From: Sulfurifustis variabilis
GTDB lineage: Bacteria > Pseudomonadota > Gammaproteobacteria > Acidiferrobacterales > Sulfurifustaceae
Assembly (NCBI RefSeq): GCF_002355415.1
Contig: NZ_AP014936.1
Location: forward strand, 2,790,001-2,854,000
DNA length: 64,000 bases
Reading direction: 5' to 3'
Below, piece by piece: positions 33,803 through 43,035 of this stretch. Numbering within the stretch: the first letter of the stretch is position 1; every line of letters begins with the position of its first letter. The notes beneath the pieces are model-generated. The model saw only the letters and a list, made by a program, of their open reading frames with translations. It searched no databases and was not told where the DNA came from. Made by a program: the position numbers and the translations under genes.

Positions 33803-34111
33803 TCAGTCGAAGTGGCAGACGTAATCGAGAAAATCGACGACCTCGATCTCGAAATGCGAGTGGCCGGGGATCGAGAACGTCTCTCCCTCCTGATAGTCGG
33901 TCCAGCCGCTGTCCTCGGCGCGCTTCACCCGGCAGTGGCCTTGCGTGATGTCGATGCGCTCGGGCGCCTCGGTACTGAACCGGTATACGCCGGGCAGCAT
34001 CACCCCGAGCGTTTTCATTTCGCCGTCGGGGGTGATCACCGTGCGGCTCGTCACCTTGCCGCCGTGATAGACGTTCGCCTTCTTCCGGACTTCGACGTTC
34101 CTGAAGCTCAT
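33803..34111 (-). CDS. ppnP: Pyrimidine/purine nucleoside phosphorylase PpnP
   Basis: A 102-residue cupin-fold protein (DUF1255, YaiE/PpnP family) that splits nucleosides with phosphate. Family marks are ANVYHGGKVTSRTV, KTLGVMLPGVYRF and the C-terminal GETFSIPGHSHFEIEV with DYVCHF. Length matches (about 94 in E. coli). The start is 1 bp after the stop of the EamA gene, with GGGAGGTGAC forming the ribosome-binding site, so they are cotranslated. Confidence 0.92.
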   Translation of the reverse strand: MSFRNVEVRKKANVYHGGKVTSRTVITPDGEMKTLGVMLPGVYRFSTEAPERIDITQGHCRVKRAEDSGWTDYQEGETFSIPGHSHFEIEVVDFLDYVCHFD

Positions 34112-34112
34112 G

Positions 34113-35015
34113 TCACCTCCCGCCCAGGCTTGCGTTGCGCGCGGTCGCGATGCCGGACAGCACCAGCGCGGCCCCCGCGAGCTGCCACGCGCCGAGCGGC
34201 TCGTCGAGGATGAGAAACGCGAAGAGCGCGGCGGCCACCGGCTGCCACAGCAGGCTCACGGCGCCGAACGCGGCCGGCAAGTGCGCGAGCGCGTACGCGA
34301 TGAGCCCCTGCCCCGCGGCGTGCGACACGAAGGCGAGGCCGGACAGCACGAGCCACCCGCGCGTCGTCGCGGGAACGAGATTCTCGCCGGAGAGCAGGGC
34401 GAGCGGCAACAGCGCCGCCGCGCTCGCCGCGCTGGTGACGAACATCACGATCGCCGTCGCGTAACGGCTGCGGCTGCGCGCGACGAGCGTGAGGTAGCCG
34501 GCATAGAAGACGGCGGTGAGCAGCCCGAGGGCATCGCCGCCGAGTCGCCGCGTATCGAGCGTGAGGCTGTGGGCCATGAGCACGGCCGCCCCGCCGAACG
34601 CCAGCAGGAAGCCAAGCGCCAGGCCCGACCGGACGCGCTCGCGCCACCAGAGCCAGCCGGCGGCGGCGACGAAGACCGGCGCGAAGTTGGCCAGCAGCGT
34701 CGCGTTCGCGACCGAAGTGATGCCGATGGCGCGGTGCCACACGGCGAGGTCCGCGGCGAAGAAAAGGCCGGCGGCGAAAAGCGCGTGCATCCCGCGGCCG
34801 GGGATGCCGCCGGCGGCCGGTCCCGCGACCCTCGCCCAGGACAGCCACAGGGCGAGGACGGGCAGGGAGAGAAACTGCCGGTGAAACGCGGTCGCGGTCG
34901 GCCCGAGCTCGGACAGCCGGACGAAGATCGGAGCGAGGCCGATCGCGGTGGCGCCGGCGAGCAGCGCGGCGAGGGGAAACCGCCCCCGCCGCTCGACCAT
35001 GCCGGCGTCACTCAC
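34113..35015 (-). CDS. EamA/DMT-family exporter
   Basis: A 300-residue inner-membrane protein with about ten hydrophobic helices in two EamA repeats (residues about 15-140 and 155-290). The first repeat contains GLAPIFVRLSELGPTATAFHR and NATLLANFAPVF. The second contains LWQPVAAALFAFLILDEPLG. Members export amino acids, nucleobases or drugs. Coupling to ppnP suggests, but does not prove, a nucleoside or nucleobase substrate. Confidence 0.88.
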   Translation of the reverse strand: MSDAGMVERRGRFPLAALLAGATAIGLAPIFVRLSELGPTATAFHRQFLSLPVLALWLSWARVAGPAAGGIPGRGMHALFAAGLFFAADLAVWHRAIGITSVANATLLANFAPVFVAAAGWLWWRERVRSGLALGFLLAFGGAAVLMAHSLTLDTRRLGGDALGLLTAVFYAGYLTLVARSRSRYATAIVMFVTSAASAAALLPLALLSGENLVPATTRGWLVLSGLAFVSHAAGQGLIAYALAHLPAAFGAVSLLWQPVAAALFAFLILDEPLGAWQLAGAALVLSGIATARNASLGGR

Positions 35016-35060
35016 AGGCTTGCGACGGCGGCGTCGGCCCCGGAGAGAACGGCGACGCCG

Positions 35061-35264
35061 CTACTTCTTTTTCTTGGCGCGCCGTTTCTTTTTCGGGGGC
35101 GGCACCTTCTCGCCTTCGCGCCGGGCTTCGGACAGCCCGATGGCGATGGCCTGCTTGCGGCTCTTGACCTTCTTGCCCGACCGCCCGCTCTTAAGCGTTC
35201 CCTTCTTGCGTTCGCGCATCGCTCTGGCGACTTTTTTCGACGCCTTCTTGCTGTACCTGGCCAT
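35061..35264 (-). CDS. Small Lys/Arg-rich DUF6496-like protein
   Basis: A 67-residue, very basic protein (MARYSKKASKKVARAMRERK, ending in a run of lysines). The central RSGKKVKSRKQAIAIGLSEA is characteristic of DUF6496-type small proteins. Such composition suits nucleic-acid binding. A perfect AAGGAGG lies ahead of the ATG, so expression may be high. It is divergent from the ABC ATPase gene at 35499 with 234 bp between them, in which I see no other gene. Confidence 0.82.
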   Translation of the reverse strand: MARYSKKASKKVARAMRERKKGTLKSGRSGKKVKSRKQAIAIGLSEARREGEKVPPPKKKRRAKKKK

Positions 35265-35498
35265 GCCTGTCCTCCTTGCTGTTTGTGGTTGTCGAGAGCA
35301 CGACGCCGCGCAGCGTACCAACATCGCGCGCTTCGTGAATAGTGTCCTCGCGCAACACCGAACCGACATCGTCGCCGACCACGACGTGACGTTCTCGCCG
35401 GTTGCCGGTGTTTATCCATGACGTCGCGCGGCCTATCGGGGGATTGCCAGGCCTGCCGCTCTATGACCAAATGCCGGGTCGCCCGGAGCCGGTCCACG

Positions 35499-36251
35499 AT
35501 GCCCGACGCCACCCAGGTCCTTTCGGTCGCCCGCCTCAGCAAACAGTTCGGCCACACAAAGGCCGTGGACGACGTCTCGTTCGATGTCCGGCACAACGAG
35601 ATCGTCGGTCTCCTCGGACCGAACGGCGCGGGCAAGACCACGACCATCAACATGATTCTCGGGGTGCTGGAACCGACGTCGGGCCGCATCCGCATCGAAG
35701 GGCGGGACGTCGCGACCGAAAGGTCGCGCGCCCTCGCCTGCACCAACTTCACCGCCGTCTACGCACCGCTGCCCGGTAACCTGACGGTCTACCAGAATCT
35801 GCGCTTCTTCGGACTGATCTACGGCGTGCCCCGGCTGGCCGCGCGCATCGACAGCCTGCTCGAGCAGTTCGATCTCGGCCCCTTTCGGGACACGAAGTGC
35901 GGCCTGCTCTCGTCGGGCGAGCAGTCGCGCGCCCAGCTCGCGAAGGCCATGCTCAACGGCCCGCACCTCCTGCTGCTGGACGAGCCGACGGCGTCGCTCG
36001 ACCCGGCCACCGCGCGGGAAACCCGCGCGAAGATCCGCGACCTCACGCGGCGCGAGGGCGGCGGCGTGCTCTGGACGTCCCACAACATGTACGAGGTCCA
36101 GGAGGTCTGCGACCGCGTGCTGTTCCTCTCGCACGGGCGCATCCTGCTCGAAGGCGACCCGAAGACGCTGCCCCGCGCGCACGGCAAGAGCACCCTGGAG
36201 GAGCTCTTCATCACCGTCGCGCGCGAGCCGCTGACGCTCGAGACCGCCTGA
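35499..36251 (+). CDS. ABC-2 exporter ATPase
   Basis: A 250-residue ABC ATPase with Walker A GPNGAGKT (about residue 42), signature LSSGEQSRAQLAKAML instead of LSGGQ, Walker B LLLLDEPTASLDP and the switch His in LWTSHNMYEVQ. It is followed after 2 bp by its permease, so together they form an exporter of the lipid or polysaccharide/drug type. The ATG at 35499 was preferred because it starts the usual N-terminal strand (VLSVARLSKQFG); the frame is open further upstream. Confidence 0.88.
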   Translation: MPDATQVLSVARLSKQFGHTKAVDDVSFDVRHNEIVGLLGPNGAGKTTTINMILGVLEPTSGRIRIEGRDVATERSRALACTNFTAVYAPLPGNLTVYQNLRFFGLIYGVPRLAARIDSLLEQFDLGPFRDTKCGLLSSGEQSRAQLAKAMLNGPHLLLLDEPTASLDPATARETRAKIRDLTRREGGGVLWTSHNMYEVQEVCDRVLFLSHGRILLEGDPKTLPRAHGKSTLEELFITVAREPLTLETA

Positions 36252-36253
36252 CC

Positions 36254-37057
36254 GTGCGCCCCGACCGCGTCGCCGCCCTCGTGCTGCGCCAGTTCTATCT
36301 CATGCGCGGAAGTCCGGCGCGGGTCGTGCCGCTGGTCGTCTGGGTGGCGATCGACATCGTGCTTTGGGGCTTCATCACCCGGTACCTCCACGCGGTCACC
36401 TCGCCCGGCTTCAGCTTCGTCTCCACGCTCCTCGGCGCCGTGCTGCTCTGGGACTTCTTCGGCCGGGTCATGCAGGGCGTCACGATCGCCTTCTTCGAGG
36501 ACGTGTGGTCGCGCAATTTCCTGAACGTCTTCGCTTCGCCGCTGTCGATCGCGGAGTACGTCGCCGGCCTCGTCGTCACCAGTATCGCGACGAGCGCCAT
36601 CGGCCTCGTGGTAATGGTTGCGCTCGCCACCGCGGTGTTCGGTCTCTCGTTCTTCGCCTACGGCCTGATGCTCGTGCCGTTCCTGCTCGTCCTCTTCCTG
36701 TTCGGCATCGCCCTCGGGATCTTCGCGAGCGCCGTCGTCCTGCGGCTCGGCCCGGCGTCCGAGTGGCTCGTCTGGCCGGTCCCGGCGCTGCTCTCCCCGT
36801 TCGTGGGCGTCTTCTACCCGCTCTCGACGCTCCCCGGCTGGATGCAGCAGATCGGCTACCTGCTGCCGCCCTCCTACGTGTTCGAGGCGATGCGCGCGAT
36901 CGTACTGGACGGAACGGTCTCGCAGACGGCGCTGCTGTGGAGCGGAGGCCTCGCGGCGCTCTACATCGTGGCGGCCTCCTGGTTCTTCGTGCGCGTCTAC
37001 CGTTATGCCGCGCGCAGCGGCCTGCTCGCGCGCTACAGCGCGGAGAGCGTGAGTTGA
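36254..37057 (+). CDS. ABC-2 family permease
   Basis: A 267-residue inner-membrane protein with six predicted helices and the ABC-2 type layout. The first helix is VVPLVVWVAIDIVLWGF, and the late PPSYVFEAMRAIV precedes the last helices. It starts with GTG two bases after the ATPase stop, so the two are an operon. The substrate is not evident. It is a separate system from the exporter encoded on the opposite strand at 37808-39519. Confidence 0.86.
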   Translation: MRPDRVAALVLRQFYLMRGSPARVVPLVVWVAIDIVLWGFITRYLHAVTSPGFSFVSTLLGAVLLWDFFGRVMQGVTIAFFEDVWSRNFLNVFASPLSIAEYVAGLVVTSIATSAIGLVVMVALATAVFGLSFFAYGLMLVPFLLVLFLFGIALGIFASAVVLRLGPASEWLVWPVPALLSPFVGVFYPLSTLPGWMQQIGYLLPPSYVFEAMRAIVLDGTVSQTALLWSGGLAALYIVAASWFFVRVYRYAARSGLLARYSAESVS

Positions 37058-37173
37058 CGCGAGCGGGCCGTGCCCGAAAACCCGCAACCTCGGCCTGCTT
37101 TTTCGTGCGGCGAGTCCGGCCGGCGCGGGTCGGTCAAAAACGGGGAGCAGGCGAGGACCAACGGCCCCGCTCC

Positions 37174-37192
37174 CGGCGGGGCGAAGCCAAGG
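37174..37192 (+). repeat. GC hairpin in leader of the 37203 gene
   Basis: GCCCCGC and GCGGGGC (37174-37180 and 37186-37192) form a perfect 7-bp stem with a 5-nt loop. It ends a few bases before the AAGGAGG of the next gene, so it could modulate access to the ribosome-binding site. Confidence 0.4.
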
Positions 37193-37202
37193 AGGCAACG
37201 CG

Positions 37203-37718
37203 ATGAATCAGGCGCTGGAAAACATCATCAAGGGCTGGCCCAAGGAACCGCAGGCGTCGGCGCGCAGGCTCGTCGAATACTACGGAGAGCCGGAGGAGTA
37301 CTCCCCGTCGCGCCTGATCTGGCGCAACACGCGCGACGGATGGAAGCGGACGGAACTGGCGAGGGACGAGGTGCCGCACGACTTCCCGTCGCACCACACC
37401 GACTTTCTCGAGCAGTTCATCGACTACAAGGTGCCGGTCGACAAGTACTCGACGCTCGCGGAGTTCGACGGCAGCGTGATCGCGGAACGCACCAAGGGCG
37501 AGCTCTCGGCGCGCTGCGGCGGCACCTCGATGAACTTCGTGGCGATCAACCTCGCGCACGACATCGTCACCGGCAAGCGCACGGTCGCCGAAGCGCGCCA
37601 GGAGTACACGCGGCTGTACGAGGCGTACAAAAGGGGCGAAAAACCGCCGTACACGCAGTCGTTCCAGTTTTCGCTGCCGAAGGGAGACACGGGAGACCGC
37701 GACCACCCGACGCTGTGA
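37203..37718 (+). CDS. Conserved hypothetical protein
   Basis: A 171-residue soluble protein with no signal peptide or membrane segment. Aromatic and charged clusters stand out (RRLVEYYGEPEEYSPSRLIW, DFPSHHTDFLEQFIDYKVP, RCGGTSMNFVAINLAHDIV). A C-terminal YTRLYEAYKRGEKPPYTQ suggests a folded, partly helical domain. A perfect AAGGAGG lies 6 bases before the ATG, so it is probably well expressed. I do not recognise the family. It lies between two ABC exporters and converges with the second. Confidence 0.75.
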   Translation: MNQALENIIKGWPKEPQASARRLVEYYGEPEEYSPSRLIWRNTRDGWKRTELARDEVPHDFPSHHTDFLEQFIDYKVPVDKYSTLAEFDGSVIAERTKGELSARCGGTSMNFVAINLAHDIVTGKRTVAEARQEYTRLYEAYKRGEKPPYTQSFQFSLPKGDTGDRDHPTL

Positions 37719-37807
37719 CGGCCGGCGTGCGGGACCGCGCGCGGCCGGGCGCGGCACACGACTTGCCGTTCCGCGTCACGCGCGGCCCTGCCTGCCCCCG
37801 GCCGCGG

Positions 37808-38596
37808 TCAGCTCTTCAACCGGTATCCGGTCCGGAAGATCCACCACACGAGCGCCAGACAGACCGCGAGGAAGCCGAGGATCATGGCGAGGCTCACGCC
37901 GACGCCCACGTCCGACGTCCCGTAGAAGCTCCAGCGGAAGCCGCTGATCACGTAGACGATCGGGTTGAAGAGGCTCACGGTGCGCCATCCCGGCGGCAGC
38001 ATGTCGATCGAATAGAAGGCGCCGCCGAGGAAGGTGAGCGGCGTGATGACGAGCATCGGGATGAACTGCAGCTGCTCGAAGCCCTTAGCCCATACGCCGA
38101 TGATGAACCCGGCCAGGCTGAAGGTGGCCGCGATCAGCACGAGGAACGCGATCATCCAGGCGGGATGCAGGACGTGGATCGGCACGAACAGGCTCGCGGT
38201 CCCGAGGATCACGAGCCCGAGGATGACGGACTTGGTCGCGGCCGCGCCGACGTAGGCGAGCACGACCTCGAAGGCCGACACCGGCGCCGACAGGACTTCG
38301 TAGATGGTCCCGGTGAACTTCGGCATGTGGATGCCGAACGCGGCGTTGTTCAGGCTCTCGGTGAACAGCGACAGCATCATGAGCCCGGGAACGATGAAGG
38401 AGCCGTAGGTGACGCCCTCGATCTGGCCCATGCGCGAGCCGATCGCGGCGCCGAACACCACGAAGTAGAGCGAGGTGATGATCACCGGCGTCGCCAGGCT
38501 CTGCCAGAGCGTCCGCCGGAAGCGCGCCATCTCGAACTTGTAGATCGCCAGCACGCCGTGGCGGTTGAACCGCAGGGTCCCGCTTGCCGCGTTCAT
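37808..38596 (-). CDS. ABC-2 family permease
   Basis: A 262-residue permease with six hydrophobic helices. The ABC-2 signature region is [20 protein letters not shown] followed by [12 protein letters not shown]. The N-terminal part [19 protein letters not shown] is typical of the YadH/NodJ-like group. Its ATG overlaps the stop of the ATPase gene (ATGA), so the two form a coupled export pair. The substrate is unknown. Confidence 0.9.
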   Translation of the reverse strand: MNAASGTLRFNRHGVLAIYKFEMARFRRTLWQSLATPVIITSLYFVVFGAAIGSRMGQIEGVTYGSFIVPGLMMLSLFTESLNNAAFGIHMPKFTGTIYEVLSAPVSAFEVVLAYVGAAATKSVILGLVILGTASLFVPIHVLHPAWMIAFLVLIAATFSLAGFIIGVWAKGFEQLQFIPMLVITPLTFLGGAFYSIDMLPPGWRTVSLFNPIVYVISGFRWSFYGTSDVGVGVSLAMILGFLAVCLALVWWIFRTGYRLKS

Positions 38597-39519
38597 GTTC
38601 GTTCGCTCACCAGACTGACAAAGATGTCCTCGAGCGAGCTCTGGCGCGTGTTGAGGTCCTTGAACTCGATCCCGAGGTCGCTTATCCGCCGCAGGAGCGC
38701 CGGAATGACGGTGCCCTCCTCGGTCGCGTCGAAGCTGTACTCCAGTTCGCTGCCGCCGTTGTGGAGCGTCAGGTTCCACCCGCCGAGGCCGGGCGGAATC
38801 GCCGCCATCGGTTCCTGCAGATGCAGGGTCAGCTGCTTCTTGCCGAGCTTCTTCATCAGCTCGGCCTTGGCCTCGACCAGGATCAGCTCGCCCCGGTTGA
38901 TGACGCCGATCCGGTCCGCCATCTCCTCGGCCTCGTCGATGTAGTGCGTGGTGAGAATGATGGTCACGCCGCTGTCGCGCAGCCGCCGCACCAGCGCCCA
39001 CATGTCGCGGCGCAGCTCCACGTCCACGCCCGCCGTCGGCTCGTCGAGAAACAGGATCTCCGGCTCGTGCGCGAGCGCCTTGGCGATCAGCACCCGCCGC
39101 TTCATGCCGCCCGACAGGGTCATGATCCTGTCGTTGCGCTTTCCCCAGAGCGACAGGTCGCGCAGCACTTTCTCCAGGTGCACCGGGTTCGGCGGAAGGC
39201 CGAAGAGGCCCCGGCTGAAGCTGACCGTGGCCCAGACCGTCTCGAACATGTCGGTATGGAGCTCCTGCGGTACCAGGCCGATCTTCGCGCGCGCGGCGCG
39301 GTAGTCGCGCGCGATGTCGTGGCCGTCGACGAGAACCGTGCCCGCGGTCGGCGTCACGATCCCGCAGACGATGCTGATGAGCGTGGTCTTCCCCGCGCCG
39401 TTTGGCCCGAGCAGCGCGAAGATCTCGCCCCGGCGGATCTCGAGATCCACGTGCCTCAGCGCCTGGAGGCCCGAGGCGTACGTCTTGGTCAATCCCGAAA
39501 TGGAGAGCATCGGTCGCAT
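38593..39519 (-). CDS. ABC-2 exporter ATPase (YadG-like)
   Basis: A 308-residue ABC ATPase with Walker [10 protein letters not shown], signature [15 protein letters not shown], Walker [19 protein letters not shown] and switch His in [16 protein letters not shown]-terminal extension of about 80 residues ends in [15 protein letters not shown], a common feature of YadG-type exporters. It pairs with the permease directly downstream. Length and motifs are complete. Confidence 0.92.
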   Translation of the reverse strand: MRPMLSISGLTKTYASGLQALRHVDLEIRRGEIFALLGPNGAGKTTLISIVCGIVTPTAGTVLVDGHDIARDYRAARAKIGLVPQELHTDMFETVWATVSFSRGLFGLPPNPVHLEKVLRDLSLWGKRNDRIMTLSGGMKRRVLIAKALAHEPEILFLDEPTAGVDVELRRDMWALVRRLRDSGVTIILTTHYIDEAEEMADRIGVINRGELILVEAKAELMKKLGKKQLTLHLQEPMAAIPPGLGGWNLTLHNGGSELEYSFDATEEGTVIPALLRRISDLGIEFKDLNTRQSSLEDIFVSLVSERT

Positions 39520-39679
39520 CGGATGAAGTTTAACGCCATTCCCGCGCTTGCCGTCCGTGGAGTGCGACGAACAAGGGGTCGCGATTTCGACCGCGCCGGG
39601 TCCGGATCGGGGCGCAACCGGCGGGCGGCCTCCGCGGGAATCCGGACAGTCGCACGCCGCTGCCCGCCGGGCCGCCGCG

Positions 39680-40510
39680 TCAGAGCCGTCTGACCGCGCC
39701 GAAAAACAGCAGCCGCGACGTCCGGTCCGGGACGATCGGGCTGTCCGCCACCCCGTCGCCGAAGCGGGTGGCATGGAAGGCCCCGAGCAGCGACCAGCCC
39801 CGGTTCAACAGGTAGGCACCCGTCAGCCCGAGCGTCACGTTGACCGTCGCTCGTCCGTCGTAAGCGGGGCGGAACGACGTCGCCTCCGACGGCCGGACGC
39901 CGTAGTAGTAATCCACGAGCTCGTCGCTCTGCCGTTCGACGCCGAGACTCGGCGTCAGTCGGATCCTCGGGTCGACGAGAAACGTGCGCGAGAGCCGAAG
40001 CGACGCAAAGGAACCGTCGCTGACGTCGAGAAGGTCGCGGTAGTAATTGAGGCCCACGTCCACGACGGGCGTCTTCCACAGGAGGTTCAGCGAACCGTCC
40101 ACGGACGTGTCGCGTCTGTCCATGCCGGCGAGGAGCGGGTCGTCTTCCGGTCGCCAACCCGCGTGCAGCTTGACGCCCACGCCGAGGTGCAACGAGCGGT
40201 CGGTCGAGCGTATCCACACGCCGCCCCCGGCTATGCTCCAGTAGGCCCAGTCGTCGTAGGTCATGAGGAGGACCGGCAGCACGAGGGTGCGGCGCTCTCC
40301 GTCGCCGACGACTTCCTCGGCGCTCGCCAGGCCCAGGCCGACGACCGCGCGCCAACCGGCGGGCGGTTCGCGCTCCTGCCCCGGCACGCCGGCCGCCGCG
40401 TACACCTCCGTGATGTCGGCCACCCGATCCGCCAGCGCGGTATGACAAAGACAACAGAGGAGCAGCGCGCCGAACGGTCGCGTGCCGGCCAAGGGCTTTC
40501 GCATGAGCAT
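39680..40510 (-). CDS. MipA/OmpV-family outer membrane protein
   Basis: A 276-residue exported protein with a signal peptide ([15 protein letters not shown]). The beta-rich mature part fits an outer-membrane barrel: alternating strands such as [29 protein letters not shown] and [19 protein letters not shown], and a hydrophobic C-terminal strand [12 protein letters not shown]. The layout resembles MipA/OmpV proteins, some of which scaffold murein enzymes. Start at 40510 was chosen for the signal peptide. The exact role is open. Confidence 0.72.
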   Translation of the reverse strand: MLMRKPLAGTRPFGALLLCCLCHTALADRVADITEVYAAAGVPGQEREPPAGWRAVVGLGLASAEEVVGDGERRTLVLPVLLMTYDDWAYWSIAGGGVWIRSTDRSLHLGVGVKLHAGWRPEDDPLLAGMDRRDTSVDGSLNLLWKTPVVDVGLNYYRDLLDVSDGSFASLRLSRTFLVDPRIRLTPSLGVERQSDELVDYYYGVRPSEATSFRPAYDGRATVNVTLGLTGAYLLNRGWSLLGAFHATRFGDGVADSPIVPDRTSRLLFFGAVRRL

Positions 40511-40681
40511 GCTCGAGAAAGGGTTGTTATTGTCGTTCGCGCGGTGAGCCGGCGAACCGGATCGCACGGTGCCAGCTTCCGGGCTGTTTCGCAATACGGG
40601 CGACCCGACCTTGCCGGCGGCGGCGCCCGGGCTGCCCGCGACGGCGCCGGGCGGAGCACGAACGACGCGCGCTTTCCCGAC

Positions 40682-41296
40682 TCACCGGCCGGGCGCCGGC
40701 TCCCCGAGCAGTTCCTCCAGCTTCGCTTCCAGCGCGCGGGCGCGCGCCTGGCCCGCGTGCGTCTCGCCGACGTAGTAGGCGCGGATGTCCCCGCGCCGGT
40801 CGATGAGATAGTAGGCAGGCCAGAACCGGTTGTTGAGCGCATCCCAATAGGAAAAGTCGTTGTCGAGCATGACCGGGTGCCCGATCCCGAACTCCTTCAC
40901 CTTTCCTTCGACGGCGCTTCGATCGCGCTCGTGGTCGAACTCGGGGCTGTGCACCCCGATCACCTGCAGCCCTCGCGAGGCGTACCGGCTCTCCACGCCC
41001 TTCAGCCACGGGATCGAGCGGTAGCAGTTCCAGCAGTCGAAGGTCCACACATCGAGCAGCACGACCCGCCCGCGTAGAGCACGAAGGTCGAGCGGCGGCG
41101 AGTTGATCCACTCGGACGCGTCGCGGTGCGTAAAGGCCGGCGCCGGCCGAGGCGCCTCGAGTTCCTCCACGCCGGTCGCGACGACGTAGCGGTAACCGAA
41201 CGCGAACGCGCCCCCGACGAGCAGCGCGATCGCCGCCGTGCGCAGCACGGCGCCGCGGCTCGGGCGTGCGAAAAATGCGTCGTGGCTGGCGCTCAT
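40682..41296 (-). CDS. Membrane-anchored thioredoxin-like (TlpA/redoxin) protein
   Basis: A 204-residue protein with an N-terminal membrane anchor (AALLV-type helix around residues 20-40) and a periplasmic thioredoxin fold. The redox motif is CWNC in VWTFDCWNCYRSIPWL. HPVMLDNDFSYWDALNNRFWPAYYLID is typical of AhpC/TSA-redoxin proteins with a cis-Pro later. It may reduce or shuttle disulfides, for example in cytochrome c maturation. It is divergent from a c-type cytochrome gene, which is suggestive. Confidence 0.87.
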   Translation of the reverse strand: MSASHDAFFARPSRGAVLRTAAIALLVGGAFAFGYRYVVATGVEELEAPRPAPAFTHRDASEWINSPPLDLRALRGRVVLLDVWTFDCWNCYRSIPWLKGVESRYASRGLQVIGVHSPEFDHERDRSAVEGKVKEFGIGHPVMLDNDFSYWDALNNRFWPAYYLIDRRGDIRAYYVGETHAGQARARALEAKLEELLGEPAPGR

Positions 41297-41527
41297 GGTC
41301 GGCGTACGGGGCCGGAGGAGGCCGCCGTTCCAAGAATAGACCCGCCTGGTCCCCCATCCATTACGCGCCGGTCGTGCGACGCCGTGGCCGGGCGCCCGCC
41401 CCGGGGAAGAACGTCCGGGGCGGGTTAAGAAATATTTAGGGATTCCTGAGCCAACATTTAGCAACGGCCTCCGAAGCACGGACCTAAGCTCTGCGCCGTG
41501 CAATCCACCACTTGTCGAGGAGCCCCC

Positions 41528-42028
41528 ATGAAATCCCGTTCGTTGCGGCCTTCCCTGCTGCTGTTCGCCGCCCTGTCGGCGTCCGCCCAGGCGGGCGAGC
41601 CCCCGTCCGAACAAAGCGTTCTCGACCGTGGCCGCTACCTGTTCCAGGTCGGCGGGTGCCACGACTGTCACACGCCGAACTACCCGGAGAGGGCCGGCAA
41701 CGTGCCCCGGGACCGTTGGCTCACGGGCAACACCGTGGGCTTCCAGGGCCCGTGGGGAACGAGCTATCCGGTCAACCTCCGCCTGTACGCGCAGCAGATG
41801 AGCGAGGCGCAGTGGCTCGCGCGCGTCCGCCAGCCGATGCGCCCGCCGATGCCCTGGTTCAACCTGCGCGACATGACCGACGGCGATCTGATTGCGATGT
41901 ATCGCTTTCTCCACGCGTTGGGACCGTCGGGCGAGCCGGCGCCCGCCGCGGCCGGCCCCGGGGTTCCGGTGGCCACGCCGTACTTCGAGTTCGTGCCGAA
42001 GAACCTGCCGAAGCGCGCCAGCCGCTAG
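41528..42028 (+). CDS. Exported c-type cytochrome
   Basis: A 166-residue exported protein with a signal peptide (LLLFAALSASAQA) and one covalent heme site, CHDCH in QVGGCHDCHTPNYP. A possible methionine ligand lies in MRPPMPWFN. Its layout matches a diheme-fragment-like or monoheme cytochrome c used as a periplasmic electron carrier. It is followed after 15 bp by genes for a 2-oxoacid dehydrogenase E1, so it may be coexpressed. The divergent upstream gene encodes a thioredoxin-like protein. Confidence 0.87.
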   Translation: MKSRSLRPSLLLFAALSASAQAGEPPSEQSVLDRGRYLFQVGGCHDCHTPNYPERAGNVPRDRWLTGNTVGFQGPWGTSYPVNLRLYAQQMSEAQWLARVRQPMRPPMPWFNLRDMTDGDLIAMYRFLHALGPSGEPAPAAAGPGVPVATPYFEFVPKNLPKRASR

Positions 42029-42043
42029 ACACGGAGAAACGCC

Positions 42044-43021
42044 ATGAGCCCATCGAAGACGAGCTCGGACTCCGACCAGGACGGCCTCCGGCGGCTCGAA
42101 ACCATGATGCTGATCCGCGCGTACGAGGAGCGGCTCGCCGAGCTCCAGCGCAACGGCGCCCCGGGGACCTGCACCAGCGTCGGCCAGGAGGCATGCGCCG
42201 TCGGCGTGATCGAGGCGCTCGACGCGCGCGACCGGATCGTGACCAACCACCGCAGCGCCGGCCACCTCCTCGCGCGCGGCGCCGAGCCGGGCAGGCTCTA
42301 CGCCGAGGTGCTCGGCCGCCGCGACGGCTATTGCGGCGGCCGAAGCGGCAGCCTGCACATCTCGGCAAGCGCTCTCGGCGTCGTGCTCACGTCCACGATC
42401 GTCGGCGGCGAGCTCTCGATGGCGCCGGGCGTCGCGCTGGCGCAGCAGATGGGCCACGGCGAGCCGGGCGGCGTCGTCGCCGTCTTTTTCGGCGACGGCG
42501 CGGCGTGCGAGGGCATCTTCCACGAGGCGGTGAACCTCGCCGTCCAGTGGGAGCTGCCCCTGCTCTTCGTGTGCGAGAACAACCAGTGGCAGGCCTTCGT
42601 GCATCGCCTCGAAACCATGCGCGACGACGCCATCGCCTCGTGGGCGCGCGGGCACGGTCTGCCGGTGGAGCGCGTCGACGGCAACGACGTCGACGCGGTG
42701 CGCGCCGCGGCGGTCCGCGCGGTCACCGGCATCCGCGCGGACGGAAGGCCGCGGTTCCTGGAGCTCGTCACCTATCGCCTGCGCGGTCACGTGGAGCCCG
42801 ACGATCAATCGTACGTCGATGCGACCGAGCTTGCGCGCTGGCGCGAGCGCGACCCGATCGGCGTCCAGACCGCGCGCCTGGTCGCCGAAGGCGTCGTCGA
42901 CGCCGCCGGCCTCGCCGCCCTGAAGCGCCGGATCGACGAGCGCCTCGACGCCGCGCTGGCGTTCGCCCACGCCAGCCCCTGGCCCGCGTCCGAAACCCTG
43001 ACCGAACACGTCTACGCCTGA
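42044..43021 (+). CDS. Thiamine-diphosphate E1 alpha subunit (acetoin/2-oxoacid dehydrogenase type)
   Basis: A 325-residue E1 alpha subunit of the pyruvate/acetoin dehydrogenase family. The thiamine-diphosphate motif is GDGAACEGIFHEAVNLA to VCENNQW (residues about 147-178). The E1-alpha start MLIRAYEERL and the HRSAGHLLARG segment are present. It forms a pair with the E1 beta gene 14 bp downstream. The E2 and E3 components are not nearby, so the complex must use E2/E3 encoded elsewhere or pass electrons another way. Substrate cannot be told from the sequence. Confidence 0.9.
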   Translation: MSPSKTSSDSDQDGLRRLETMMLIRAYEERLAELQRNGAPGTCTSVGQEACAVGVIEALDARDRIVTNHRSAGHLLARGAEPGRLYAEVLGRRDGYCGGRSGSLHISASALGVVLTSTIVGGELSMAPGVALAQQMGHGEPGGVVAVFFGDGAACEGIFHEAVNLAVQWELPLLFVCENNQWQAFVHRLETMRDDAIASWARGHGLPVERVDGNDVDAVRAAAVRAVTGIRADGRPRFLELVTYRLRGHVEPDDQSYVDATELARWRERDPIGVQTARLVAEGVVDAAGLAALKRRIDERLDAALAFAHASPWPASETLTEHVYA

Positions 43022-43035
43022 ACGAGGAGGACCGA

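Noticed and set aside
34110-35342. A 410-codon frame opposite the EamA gene
   Set aside because: Charged low-complexity translation with no motif; the EamA protein on the other strand has ten good helices.
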